A DNA stretch of 54,036 nt from Hypsibius dujardini (taxonomy: Eukaryota > Tardigrada > Eutardigrada > Parachela > Hypsibiidae): contig LRSR01012811.1 of NCBI GenBank assembly GCA_001579985.1, positions 1 to 54,036 of the forward strand. Direction: 5' to 3'. This document shows positions 1-11,403 of the stretch, one piece after another. Numbering within the stretch: the stretch's first letter is position 1; every line of letters starts with the position of its first letter. Position numbers and translations under genes: made by a program. A model generated the notes under the pieces. The model was not told the DNA's origin and made no database searches. It saw only the letters and a list, made by a program, of their open reading frames with translations.

Positions 1-18
1 GAGAGACCTTCGGCGGCT

Positions 19-490
19 ATGTTGGCGAACTACGCGATGCTGGGTGCGGCGTTAAAGAGGCGCAGACGGGATTCGGATAGCAGTGATGAGGCGGAAGACC
101 GTCAGCGGAGAAAGAGGAGAAAGGAGAAGACAAAGAAGTCGGATAAGGTTTGTGGGCAGACAGACAGACAGACAGACAGACGCACCCTTTGTTTGGGCTG
201 TTTTAATCAAATGCTCCTTCACATTCCAGAAGCACAAGAAATCCAAAAAGCACAAAAGGGAGAAGTCGAAGCGTTCCTCCAACGACTCCACCGATTCAGA
301 CACAGTCGGTCCGGCACTACCGCGGATTCCCCCTTCCAAACCCAAACCAAAAGACAACCTCCCGCGGGGGGCAACTAGCGTCCGGGTCCCCGCCACCGAA
401 TCGTCACCCGACATTGATGCATCGGATCTTTCCACGAAGCTGAAACAGCTCATGCCGGGGAAGCGCCTCACGGCTGCTGATTTCATGTAG
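19..490 (+). CDS. Small Lys/Arg/Ser-rich nuclear protein, family unknown
   Basis: Two exons, 19-147 and 230-490, join in phase 0 across an 82-bp GT-AG intron (148-229) that holds a short (CAGA)n run. The product is about 129 residues. The first half is very basic with Ser/Asp patches (KRRRRDSDSSDEAED, then KHKKSKKHKREKSKR), the composition of nuclear speckle or splicing-associated proteins. The C-terminal half holds a GPALP motif near residue 71 and ends in a better-ordered tail with KLKQLMPGKRL. I do not recognise the family. The reading frame is open to the left edge (ERPSAA precedes the first Met), so the true start may lie outside the window. A poly(A) signal AATAAA follows at 596-601. 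It converges on DHX38. Confidence 0.7.
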
Positions 491-1044
491 CACCGCTTTT
501 CCTTCTATTAATTGCTGCTCACGCAGAAAAGCGATGTCATCTGTGATCACACGGCAGAGTTTGTAGGGTCGTTTTCTCTACAGCTTGTAGCGATCAATAA
601 AACAAATGATGTCGGAATTCACTTTTCTCTCTCATAAATTCGGAAAACAGTCCGGAATGTTCTAGCAGGACAAAATAACATAGTTTGGGGAAAGAAAGTC
701 TACACATCTGTCGGAGTGTCTGAAAAAGGCAGAAATTCATACGTACTTGTGCGCCCAGAAAGACAATCAGATTGTTTTCTGTCAAACGCTTTGTCTGTCT
801 GTATGTGTGCCTGTCTGTTTATCTACCTGTCTGTCTGTCTGTCTATCTGCCTGCCTGTCAGCCTGTCTGTCTGTCTGTCTGTCTGCCAGCCTGTCTGTCT
901 GCCTATGTCGGTCGGTCAGTTTTGTCAATCTTTCTTTTATACCAACAAATTGACCAGCGATCATATTTAAATGTGCAGTGCAGTTTGTTCCAAAAAAGTA
1001 TAACAGCCTAAAGGGATAAGGTAAAATAAAGCCAAAAGAAGCGT
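491..1044. other. Convergent intergenic spacer with (TCTG)n tract
   Basis: This spacer lies between the 3' ends of the first gene and DHX38. It holds the first gene's 3' UTR and, at about 789-905, a degenerate TGTC tetranucleotide tract interspersed with CTGC and TATC units. No further coding signal was seen; open frames here read Ser-Val-Cys-Leu periodicities on one strand or Asp-Arg-Gln-Thr on the other, which are products of the repeat. Confidence 0.7.
596..601 (+). promoter_or_regulatory. Poly(A) signal of the first gene
   Basis: An exact AATAAA lies 106 bp after the stop codon of the upstream small gene, the usual place for a 3'-end processing signal. Confidence 0.6.
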
Positions 1045-1919
1045 TCACAAGCCGTAACGATTGGAAGGTGTCCGCCGAGGCGTCGAAGACGGTGTCGCCT
1101 GACCCGGCGTGACAATCTGCATCTTCCGCTTGACACTAGCCGGCGTCTCGGTCCTCCGACTTGCAATCTGCGCCAGCTCTTGCTGCGCTAGCAGCATCTC
1201 CTGCTCCATGGTCATTTCAATGGCCTGAAACAAGTGCTTGTTTAGATAGCGAACTTTAATAAAAATATATTAAAGATCTACATTAAAGATCGTATCGAAA
1301 GCCAGTTTTTGACAATTTAAAATACGTATTAAATAGGCTGCACACCATCACTGACCTGGAAGTTCTTTCGCTTCTCATTCCTCGTCTTGGCGGATTCCTT
1401 GACGCTGTAGAACATCGGACCGAGTTCGGCGAGCCAAGCCCCGTCGACCGCAGTAACACACTGCATAAACTCCTTGGACGTCATGACCAACTCGTGGTAG
1501 ACCACGTAGTCCGGCTGGAAGCCCATCCCGTAGAGCGCGGATGTCGGGTGGAGATGGCACGGCATGCCGGTGCGGAGGCTGACGTACTCGCCGAGACCCT
1601 TCAGCCTGGAGCCTTGGTGGAAGTACGCCGAACAGATGCACTTCCGGACGACGTCCCAGTCGGCGCCGCAGGAGCGCAGTTCCATCTTGTGCTGGTCCAT
1701 AATCTCCTTCAGCTGCTGGCGGACCTCGCGGACCTTGCGCATGGCCTTGCCGTGGATGTAGTGCTCGGTACACCAGATGCTGGAGTAGCCGTTCTGCTTC
1801 CATTGATTGTAGACGTTGAGGAAGGTCAGATGGTCACTTTCGGCCACCTGAAAAGAAACAAAAATCAGATGGATCAATAAACAGACAGACAGACAGTTAC
1901 ACAGACAGACAGACAGACA

Positions 1920-1986
<67 letters not shown>

Positions 1987-2920
1987 GGACAGATATTTCC
2001 ATACAGTGGAGAGCTTCGACCAACCTGAAATTTCTCCCGTTTGGCGTCACTCTCCTCTTCCCTGCCCTGCGGCCGAAAGAAGATGGACGGCACCGACAGC
2101 ATCGCCACAATGGTCAAAATCTCCGAATTACATCCCATATCCAGCGCCACAATCAACATCTTCGACATGGCCGGGTCTAGCGGGAACTCCGCCATGCTCC
2201 TCCCGAGCGGCGTCAGATTCCCGGTGTTGTCCAGCGCGCCCAAAATCCACAATGTGAACATGGAGTTGAGCATGTTGTCCTGCGGCGGCGGATCCATAAA
2301 GTGAAAGTCCAAGAGGTTCTGCACGCCGAGGGACTTTAGCAGCAGGCAGACATTGGCGAGGTTGGTGCGCTGCACTTCCGGCACGGATGTGATGAGCATC
2401 TCGTCCTTGTACTGCTTGCTGGTGTAGAGACGGTGGCAGATACCAGGCCCGGTGCGGCCGGCACGACCGGCCCGTTGGTTGGCGTTGGCCTGCGAGATGG
2501 GGTAGATCTGCAGCGCGTCCATACCGATGCGCGGGTTGTAGACCTTGAGTTTGCAGTAGCCGGCGTCAACGACGTACATGATGCCGTCCACGGTCAAGGA
2601 CGTCTCGGCGATGTTCGTGGAGACAACACATTTGCGGGAGCCGTCGGGCGACTTCTGGAAAATTTTCGCCTGCAGGTCACTGGGTAGTTGCGAGTAGATG
2701 GGGAGGACAGTGAGGGGCGGGGCTTCCTCCACCTGCTCCAAGCGTTCCTTTATAAGATCACAGGCCACCTTAAACGAAAAAAGACAGGACGAAATAAATA
2801 CATACCTGTCACCTAATCGGGATGAGAACCTAATAGACAATTAGACAGACAACCAGTAATATGTGTATGTGTGTCTGCCTGTCTGTCTGTGTGTCTGTGA
2901 CTGTCTGTGTGTCTGTGTGT

Positions 2921-2952
<32 letters not shown>

Positions 2953-4046
2953 CTCTGTCTCTGTCTGTCTGTCTGTCTATGTGTCTGTGTGTCTGTGTGT
3001 GTGTCTGTGTGTGTGTCTGTGTGTGTCTGTGTGTGTCTGTGTGTCTGTGTGTCTGTGTGTCTGTGTCTGTCTGACGATTTGGATGTCATTTTATCCGCCT
3101 GCTTGCTTGGCTGCCTAACTGTTTGTCTGCTTATCTGTGTGCTTACACTGTACCTCAATGTCTTCTTGGCCAGGAAGAAAGACCAAAATATCTCCTACTC
3201 CGCCCTGCAGATGCACTTGGATGGTCTGCTTCACGGCCGCGTCCACGTAATCTTCCACCGGATTTCTCGCGTAGTTGATGGTCACCGGGAACGTCCTTCC
3301 CGGGATGATGTACACCGGCACTCCTCCGAAGAACTGCGCAAACTTGTCCGAGTCCATCGTCGCGGATGTGACAATCAGCTTAAGGTCGTTCCGTCGGGCC
3401 ACCACATCCCGCAGCAGGCCGAACAGGACGTCGGTGTTCAGGGAGCGCTCATGGGCTTCGTCCATCACCACGCAGCTGTAATGGTCGAGGTCCGGCTCAC
3501 GGAGACTCTCTCGTAAGAGGATACCGTCGGTCATGTACTTGATCACGGTATCATTACTCGTGCAGTCCTCGAACCGAATGGCGTACCCGACAGTCCCACC
3601 TGAAAGAAATAATAAAGTTAAAAATCCATTTTCTACTTGTTGATTACAAAATCCAAGACGCAGACGCAGATGTTTACCAAGCTTGCAATCCATTTCCTCG
3701 GAAACGCGCTTGGCCACGGACATGGCGGCCACTCGACGCGGTTGGGTACAGGCAATCATGCCGCACCGAGCGTAGCCATCCTCCATGAGAAACTGTGTAA
3801 GCTGGGTGGTCTTTCCGGAGCCGGTTTCTCCGACTATGACAATAACGCTGTTTTCGCGGATGATGTTGAGCAGTTCCTCCCGGGCAGCAAAGATGGGGAG
3901 GAACTGGCGTTGCTGGGAGAAGGTCTTCTTTTTGGCGAATTCACTGACCGCCTCGTTTTTTTCCTACATCAAAAACCGAAGTCCACACAAAAATTTAGCC
4001 GTTGCGGGTTAGTTGGCATGTCTGCCTGCCTGCCTGCCTGCCTACC

Positions 4047-4094
<48 letters not shown>

Positions 4095-6403
4095 CACTTA
4101 CCTGCATATGCTCCGCAAACTTATGCTCCGTCCTATAGTCCTTCTCTTCCTCATCCTTCGCTTCCGCATCAACCACTTTCTCCACGCCCATAATATCTCC
4201 GAGCCGCGTTCCCGCCAGGTCGAGCTGCTTCTGCACCAGCTTTTTCCGCTCCTTCTGTTCACGATGGTGCCTGACCACGGCACTGCCCTTCCGGGCCACG
4301 ACGGCCATATCGGAAGTGGGATCTTTCACGGGAATGACCGGCTCGGTGGTCTTGGTGAAGACGATCCGACCGTCCAGGAAGGGCGGGACGATATTGTGGA
4401 CCAGGAGATGGACGCGGGCCTCGTTGTCTTCCTCGTAGTCTGTGTTGTGGTCGAGCTTTTGCACGACACCAGAGCGGACCATCCGACTGGTCTCCCACAG
4501 CTCGTTATCGCGGTTGCTTTGACGTTGCTGAGCGGAGAGCTTCTTCTGACGCTTCTCCTCCAGTTGCTCCTAAAACGAGATAAGCCACACCGTGACGACT
4601 ACTGGTCAAGGCAAGCAATCAATCACTCACTCGAGCCCGATTCCAGAACTGACCTCGCGTTTCTTGGTGTACTGCTCGTTGGCGAACCAATTCTGCTCGT
4701 TGTCATTGCCCTCGTCCATGTCGTACCAATCCCGATCCAACTGTTTCTGCTCATCCTCCCAGTCTTTCCTCTCGTCCTCCGTCGCGAACTGAGTGATACC
4801 TTCATCCTCGTCATTTTTCACCAGTCGACCGTGCGGTGTCACTCCGCTGCGCTTCCGGTCGTCCGCCCACTCGTTGTACCGATACGACGGGGTGAAGGGT
4901 GTTGCGTCGGATCGTCTCTTCCCCGACGGCAGATCGTCCTCGTCCCATTGGGTCCTCGAAGGCGTATCTGCAAGGGAAACGATTAGGTAGGAACGCTCAA
5001 CGACTATTGACGATTCCAACGAACCTTTTGGGTTTATACGCGGTGTTCGCGCGCCATGACGAGGGCTTTCTCCGCCGCCGGCGGACGATCTCCAACTTCT
5101 GGACGATCCAGGCGGCTCCTCCCGACGGTCGTCCCGCCGATGCTCCCTGCCCCGGTCACCCTCCTTCTTCGTGGAATAGTAATTTCTCCGATCCTTTTCG
5201 CGGCTGCGGTCCGCCAATTTCACCCGCACATCGTCGGAGATGCCAGGCGTGGTCGAGGGCGTCTCCGGTCGATGCGGACGATACTGCTTGTCGTCCGAAA
5301 CTTTTTTCCCCGAACCGCTGTCCTCCGAAGCTTTGCGTTTCTGCGCAGCCAAACGGTCCAGGCCGAGGAGGGATGCACGGGGCGCGCGGAATTCGCTGCT
5401 GGTAGAGTCCACGCTGGCCTCGCGACGAGGACTCTCCCCGGCTGGAAGAATGATGAGGAAAAAAATAAAACAAAATGCACTTCCCTTTCCTATCCTATTT
5501 TCAACTAAAAAAAAGACATTTAATCTTGTAAAAAAGATAAAGACAGCAGAATATCGATCAAACAAACAGAAACAAGGATGGAAAATGTTGCATTAAAAAA
5601 AACCCCAATCAATCAATCAATCGGTCGCTGATGTGACTGAATGAATGAACTGACTTGGACCGTTGGACGGAAAACCTCTGAAATTATGAGAAGAAAAATT
5701 TGCTCGCGCCATTCTCAATATCAGAACTCCAAAATAAAACTCCTCAATTTTGTACGAAAAATAAAAAACAAGGCAGGAATACCGATCAAACAAACCCGAA
5801 ACAAGGACAGAACATTGAATTCAAGAGCGCCACACAATCAATCAATCAATTAATCGATGGCAGGCGTGAAAGTGGCTGCAAATGGCTGCAACTGACTTGG
5901 ACGGAAGACCTCTGAAATCATGACCCACGAGGAGATCAATTTTTAATTTTTAGATACTAAACGCCCCGTAAACCACAAGATCGAAAATAACAAATGCAGA
6001 ACAATAAAATAAAGTGGTTGACTGACACAACAAATCAATCAATCAAGCACTCGGAGATAATACATAATGATCATCAGAGAGTATTAGTTGATTGAGCGAT
6101 TGACTACTTTGTAAATGTCTTACCCGTTGAGCTGGCTTTCCTGATTTCGAGGCCTCCGCGCTGTTGTGGCGTCGTTCCGGCCAGACGATGAAGCGAAGGA
6201 TCAACGGGGCCGTCTTTTTTCCGCTGCAGTCCACCTTGAACGGTTGGGCTGCTTTCCAGGCGGTGGAGTGACGACTCACGAGAAGGGGACTTTTTACTGT
6301 GGCGTCCCAAGCCGTCCTTATCGCGGATGGCGTCGGTGTCGAAACGGCTGGTCGGGGAAGTCTTCCGGCCAGGAGCCTGAAAAGACGGATGGGAAACGCT
6401 CAT
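1045..6403 (-). CDS. DHX38: Pre-mRNA-splicing DEAH-box ATPase PRP16/DHX38
   Basis: Spliceosomal DEAH helicase that remodels the spliceosome after the first catalytic step. Nine exons (minus strand, 5' to 3'): 6124-6403, 5025-5441, 4654-4967, 4102-4569, 3678-3963, 3154-3599, 2025-2768, 1356-1847, 1045-1224. All phases close, giving 1208 residues (human about 1227). The N-terminal region has the family's SLHRLAGT segment, [13 protein letters not shown], the [13 protein letters not shown] motif and [12 protein letters not shown]. Helicase motifs are complete: GETGSGKT (about residue 538), DEAH in MDEAHERS (about 635), [19 protein letters not shown] and [12 protein letters not shown] (about 836). 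It ends in the conserved [12 protein letters not shown]. The start at 6403 is the first Met of the exon; a possible acceptor 27 bp further in (TTTTCAG) means a further upstream 5' exon cannot be excluded. Introns range from 78 bp (3600-3677) to 682 bp (5442-6123). Several hold (CAGA)n or (TG)n repeats. Confidence 0.97.
1880..1988. repeat. (CAGA)n microsatellite in DHX38 intron
   Basis: Nearly pure CAGA/GACA tetranucleotide array within the intron 1848-2024 of DHX38. It inflates the open frame through the intron into a Val-Cys-Leu-Ser periodicity that should not be read as protein. Confidence 0.85.
2861..3080. repeat. (TG)n / (TCTG)n compound microsatellite in DHX38 intron
   Basis: The intron 2769-3153 is dominated by alternating TGTG and TCTG units. 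A pure (GT)n stretch sits around 2931-2951. Confidence 0.85.
4015..4095. repeat. (TGCC)n/(TGTC)n microsatellite in DHX38 intron
   Basis: TGCC units followed by a pure TGTC run fill most of the 138-bp intron 3964-4101. Confidence 0.85.
5585..6110. repeat. (AATC)n-rich first intron of DHX38
   Basis: The 682-bp first intron (5442-6123) contains several short AATCAATCAATC runs (near 5608, 5835 and 6032). They are separated by related A-rich segments that partly repeat each other (for example tgacttggac...acctctgaaat at about 5651 and 5893), suggesting an internal tandem duplication of about 240 bp. Confidence 0.5.
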
Positions 6404-6895
6404 TTTACTAGGCTACGGTGGGAACAGAATAGTTGAGGAAAACGCGAAGTATTGTGGAGGAAAAGAAGAAAATTGACAAAATAAAATGCGTTATTGGAAC
6501 GAACGAAGGTGATGGTTCATGACGATTGTTCTACCACTCAAATCAGCTGTTCCAACACTCAAGGGCAAACTGTTCCAAAAGTTAATTAGGATGTTCTAAT
6601 GGTTACGCCAATGTTTGAGAGCTACAGCGATATGTTCTACAACTCCAGTGCAAGCGCTCTAAGGCTCTGACGAGAAGTTCTAATATTCAAGCCCAATTTT
6701 CTCACACCTAAATGGATGTTCTAGTGCTCCGTAAGAACTTTCTGACGGCCAAGAGAGATATCGAAATATTTGCTCAGCCTACTGACAAGGGTTGGTGGGC
6801 GCTTCGCCGCCATATTGAACAAGATTTACAATATCAATCGATAGCTGTGACTTTGAACTATCTATTCATACCAAAAGCTAATCCGGAGCTTGCAA

Positions 6896-7112
6896 AACAA
6901 GATGACAATTTGCATCATTCATACGCCACTCCTTCTGCGACAACTGATAATGCAAACCATGCAATTGATTGGTCGATTGTTTAGTCAATCAAACGAAGTC
7001 GGCTTATTATCCATTTCTTAATTTAAAACAATAGACCAATCAATTGAATTGTTTGCATTATCAGTTGTCGCAGGAGAAGTGGCGTATGAATCATGCAAAT
7101 TGTCATCTTGTT
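6896..7112. repeat. Foldback (inverted repeat) element
   Basis: Arm one, 6896-6974, begins AACAAGATGACAATTTGCA. It is repeated in reverse complement at 7034-7112 with only a few mismatches and indels, around a loop of about 59 bp. Homology stops sharply outside AACAAG. This is the form of a MITE or other foldback element; no clear target-site duplication was found. Confidence 0.75.
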
Positions 7113-7627
7113 CTACATCATCAAATCCAAATCACAGCAAAATTAAATCAAAACATTATCGTTGTGCGTTGGTCAATATGTTCAATATGTTTGATTCATT
7201 TTGAATAAGTTCATTCAACTAATATTTTAAATAGAATATCCTAATATTCCAAGTAAATTTAGTGATTTTAAATAAAATTATGCCTTTACTGTAATTATCG
7301 ATTTCTATTTTGGTGACTTTAAATAAAATAAAAAGATGTATTATTTCCAATCAAAATCCGATTCTGACGCCATTTACAGTATCTTTTTATTTAATGCAAT
7401 ATATTTAAGCAACACTAGTCACGACCGCCGGACGCGGCGAACCCGTTGATTAAACACTAGTACTCTGTGCTGTATGTGTTCCTGATTTCCTATATGCGTC
7501 ATTTACAGCTCATCAGCTCTCTACACACACTCCAGCACTAGTCAGACGCGCTTAAAATCTTAAGTGCCTTCCTGTGAAATGGAGGTCGGGCGACAGCTCA
7601 TCTCTCGCCTCGTCAGATACAATCTAC

Positions 7628-7745
7628 ACACGTGGCAAAAACTTTGCGCTAACCGAGTCAAGTCATTGCACTCGTTGCATGGCTATTGTACACAGCCCCG
7701 AGTTAAAGTGCTTAATTCGGTCAATGCAACGTTTTTGCCACGTGT
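7628..7745. repeat. Second imperfect inverted repeat
   Basis: The arm starting ACACGTGGCAAAAAC at 7628 is matched in reverse complement by GTTTTTGCCACGTGT ending at 7745. Weaker similarity continues inward for about 25 bp. It lies 130 bp upstream of the astacin start, so it could be either a MITE remnant or part of its 5' flank. Confidence 0.6.
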
Positions 7746-7875
7746 TTATATACAGGTCAGGTCTGGCCGAGTCAGCTTCACACTCGGTTCATAGGCCTGA
7801 ATTTGGGGAAGCCATTTAACACACGTAAATAATTTCCCTTGAGGTTGGGAGATATTTTATTCGTTCGTTCGGAAC

Positions 7876-10800
7876 ATGGAAATCACACGCGTAATTTATA
7901 CCTTTGCTGTGACAGTTTGTCTGGGGAAGTTTGCCGAGTCAAATGGTTTGCCTTCGGACTGGCGGTTCTCCATTGCCAATGATACATTTGCTTACTCCGT
8001 TCGGCATTTTCAGCGGCCGATGGTCGGTCCGCGGTCCGGCACCTCGCGGACAGACGGAACGATTGTTGAGGGGGACATTCGGGCGAGACCGACAGCCGCC
8101 AATCAGCGACCTCGACAGGTATGCTCTATTGGCAGGGAGGACCAGACTGGAGAACTAAAGAACCGATCTAAGCGGACAATTGATGTGTTTAATAGGGGCC
8201 GAGGTTCTTCAATGCGGTCGTGGGCGAAACTCAAACATGGCCTCGCGGAATTGTGCCATATGTTTTGGCATCAGATTTTAGTATGTGGCATTACAATATA
8301 CGTCAATCTGTCTGACTGTCTTAAGCTAATGTCGGCCTGTCTGCGCCTGCGTCTGTATGTCTGACTGACTGTTTGTCAGTGTGTCTTTCTTTTTTATGAT
8401 TATCTGCTTATCTGGTTGTCTGGTTGTCCTCTCGTTTAATCCGTCTGTATGCCTATCTGTCGGGTTGTCAGTCTATCACGTAGGCTGTATGCGGTGTGGT
8501 GTGTCCATTTGCCTGTTTCCTGTCTGTCTGTTAAATAGTCTATCGGTATGTCGTTTCCCGGCTATCTGTTTGCTTGTCTGCATGTTTGTCAGTCCACTCG
8601 TCTAATCCATCCATCTGCCTGTCTTCTTGGCTGTGTATCTCAAAGCCTGTCTGTCTGTGAATCTCTATGTCTGTGTATCTGTCTGTCTGTCTGTCTGCCT
8701 GCCTGCCTCTCTGTCTGCCTCTCTGTCTGTTTGTCTGTTTGTCTGTCTCTCTGTCTGCCTGTCTGCCTATGCTTGACTTTTGACGCGCCTTTATACGAGT
8801 GGCTTATTTTTTCACCCTTATATATAGGCTGGCCGGAAAGAGAGTTGATTAAGGAGGCAATCAATGACATTGAGCGGCGAACTTGCGTTCGTTTCCTTGA
8901 ATGGCCCGGTGGGGCGTCCTATGTCGACCACCGTGATTACATCCGGATCGAGAAAACGGAAGGAACCTGCAGCTCCTACGTGGGTCGCATGCAGATCGGC
9001 GAGCAGGACGTCCAGTTAGCAGCCGGTTGTTTGAAGCTGATCGGGGAAGTTCAGCATGAATTGCTTCACGCTCTGGGACTGTATCATGAGCAGAGCCGGA
9101 TGGATCGTGACCAGCATGTCTACATTGTCCGAGAGAATATCTTCAGGGCTCAAGGTAGCTCTTAACTTATTTAAATTTATTTTTAGAGTTACTGATTTTT
9201 AGTGGAGAAATCAAATTTATAAATCAATAATAAATATGTTAAAAATCACTTGATTGCTTCGCTCGATCTAGCTTTGGAGGTTCTTATTTCTGAAATGGGA
9301 TTAATAACTTTTTATATCTGGAATAAATAAGAAATTAATTGTGTTTAATTTCAAGAACTATTTTTTAAAAGTTCATTGTGGGTATTGTTAATTATATGGA
9401 GCTGCAGAGTCACAAGTCAGAAAGAGATGAGAGTGACTCATTAATGCATGTAACATCGTGGTTAATAAACCTTGCAATTTGAAAGGGAAAAATACAAATG
9501 GCTTACTTCGAATGCTTTCAACCACTGATGTCGCATCGGCGAACTTCGGTTTCTCTTACTCGAATTCGCAAAATCAAATTTAGAAACATCTAGGATAATG
9601 CTTAAAACCATATTATACTTTTTTGTTAAAAAGTTTTCGCAAAGAGCTTAGAAGTCTGGTAAGACATATCGACGCGTTCGTGTTCCTTGAAAATTATGTT
9701 ACATGCTTAGACAGCATCTCCAGACTGGTAGTAGTCATACTTACCTGGACCCGGGATTGTGGCGCTCAAGTATGCCCAACCCTCATTGGAGTGGAGCCAT
9801 TGCACTTCCGGCTCTATGAAGGTGGCCTCTTCGGTCAAAAAGATCGGGGCAGGGGGTCAGAATTTTTGATAGTTGGGGGACTGCGTTCGCGCTATCCCCC
9901 TCACATTAAATCAAAGACAATTTTGAGTAAGCTCTCCATTAACGTTCGTTAGTCTCTGTCTGCTTGTGCATCTGTCTATCTGGGCCTGCTTGTTTATATT
10001 TGTCTGGTTGTCTGCTGCTGTCTGTGACAGTGTCCCTTGTCTGCGCTACAATGAGCTTATGCCCGTTTACAGTAATTGGTCTGCGTGTTTCCGTTTCTGC
10101 CTTCATACTTGATTGTGGCTTTCTATCATTCTGCTGCCTCCTTTCTCGATCACTCTAGCATCACATAAAGTTGCTTGTTTGTTAATGTATCCAGATATGG
10201 ATTACGCCTCGCAGTTCGACAAATACGAATCCAACACTTTTGGCCTGCCGTACGACTTCGAAAGCATCATGCACTACGGTCACAACTACTTCTCCCGCAG
10301 CGCCCATCTGCCCACCATCGTGCCGCGTCGCCAGCAGCAAAACCGTTCACCGGTTCGCATGGGGAACCGTGACAAAATGACCGATCTGGACTCGCAGAAA
10401 ATCAGTTACCTCTACAAGTGTCTGTACATCTCCTACGAGAAGGACCCGTCGACGAGCACCCCAAACAGCGGCGGAGTTCACCATTCTCGTCACGTCACGC
10501 GACATAGACATACTCCAAGTTCGACTACTAGGAGAAGTGTCCCATCCCGAGTTGGTGCGACTACGCCGATGTCTGCAGCGGCTCGTCTGTCTGAGGATGA
10601 TTTATATCGGTTGCGGAAGAACAAGTACAACGAATCGAAGAGTGTCTGGCGCAAATTCAAAGATGCCGTTAAAAATCAGGTATGGTGCGAATCGACAGGC
10701 AAGGGACAAAAAACTGATGGACGTATCTGTCTATATGGAGACAGGCAAGTAGGTGGACGAGCGGCTAGACAATAGACCGACAGACAACCGGACAGGCACG

Positions 10801-11200
10801 TAGCTGGGTAGGCAGAAAAACGTACAGACCGACCACCAAAAATCTGGCAGAAAGTCAGGCAGACAGTTAAACAGACAGACACACAGAGACAGACAGAGAG
10901 GCACGCAGACATGGAGCCCGAGAGAGGCGATTCCACAAGTGCTTAATCTCTTTTGTGATTAAGGGAGACGGATCTCGTGGAAATCCATCACGCCGCTACC
11001 GAGAAGTCTCCAAATATAGCGCAGTGACATCGCCAGGACTGACCAAAAGGCCGTCGCCTGGAGATCTCAGACCACTCTTCCCTCACTTGGACGGGGGTCG
11101 CACCACATCCGGTGCGAGGACGGGTGAAACCGCTGATCCCCTCGTCTTCATACTTCTCGCGGGATTAATTCATTCGATATTTAGCTTCACTCCGTACTGA
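7876..11200 (+). CDS. Secreted astacin-family zinc metalloprotease
   Basis: Extracellular M12A endopeptidase. Five exons: 7876-8118, 8196-8280, 8828-9154, 10195-10679, 10964-11200; phases close and give 458 residues. An N-terminal hydrophobic segment (ITRVIYTFAVTVCLG) is a signal peptide. The pro-region has VEGDI, matching the FxGD-type Asp switch that masks the zinc. The mature N-terminus NAVVGETQTWPRGIVPYV is coded by the short 85-bp second exon. The zinc site HELLHALGLYHE (about 9053-9091) and Met-turn SIMHYG are intact. The four catalytic-domain cysteines expected for two disulfides are present (RTCVRF, GTCSSYVG, AAGCLKL, YLYKC). No EGF or CUB domain follows; instead there is a basic Ser/Thr/Arg-rich tail ending in a hydrophobic stretch LVFILLAGLIHSIFSF. 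The last two exons are less certain because nothing conserved supports them. Third and fourth introns are filled by repeat or AT-rich DNA. Confidence 0.9.
8281..8827. repeat. Degenerate (TGTC)n tract filling astacin intron 2
   Basis: Almost the whole 547-bp intron consists of degenerate TGTC/TGCC units, with a purer run at about 8640-8770. No conserved coding signal was seen. Confidence 0.75.
9155..10194 (+). other. Long third intron of astacin
   Basis: The 1040-bp intron between the exon carrying the zinc-binding motif and the one carrying the Met-turn. It starts GTAGCT and ends ATCCAG. The interior is AT-rich, with degenerate TCTG words near its 3' end. I see no gene in it. Confidence 0.6.
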
Positions 11201-11205
11201 ATAAA
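11200..11205 (+). promoter_or_regulatory. Poly(A) signal overlapping the astacin stop codon
   Basis: AATAAA begins on the last base of the TGA stop (11198-11200). If used, the 3' UTR would be only about 10-30 nt. The convergent kinase gene ends 203 bp further on, which leaves little room. Confidence 0.4.
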
Positions 11206-11403
11206 CCATAAGCAAACCAGCTTTTTCGGTTATTTATGGATCTACAAAAGCAAATGCTTGATCTCATTCAGCTATTCCATCAATGACCAGAAGTAGAAAA
11301 ACATCTTTGCCGAAAAAAAAGACAAAAAAAGGATTCATTTTTACCGTGCTAAAGCAAATTTGAGTTTCTCCAAAACGAAAACGGCAAGCAAGGCCCGTCA
11401 GCG

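Larger units (their letters stand above)
6404..7875. other. Divergent intergenic region between DHX38 and astacin
   Basis: This 1.47-kb spacer separates two divergently transcribed genes and must hold the promoters of both. No TATA box or gene is convincingly visible. It carries two imperfect inverted repeats, annotated separately, and an AT-rich stretch around 7130-7400. A segment around 6520-6720 repeats the word tgttcta/gttctaa several times. Confidence 0.6.

Noticed and set aside
716-1048. Cys/Val/Leu/Ser-rich open frames such as those at 716-970, also at 8548, 31337, 47395, 50608 and many others
   Set aside because: They are translations of (TGTC)n or (GACA)n microsatellites, open in several frames and both strands, with no start context or conserved sequence.
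3637-4986. 449-codon open frame on the plus strand
   Set aside because: It is antisense to four confirmed DHX38 exons and runs through their introns and a microsatellite; the minus strand encodes the conserved protein.
7876-8364. Astacin first exon read straight through as a 162-residue protein
   Set aside because: A donor at 8119 and an acceptor at 8194-8195 give a different frame that encodes the conserved TWPRGIVPYV segment; reading through does not.
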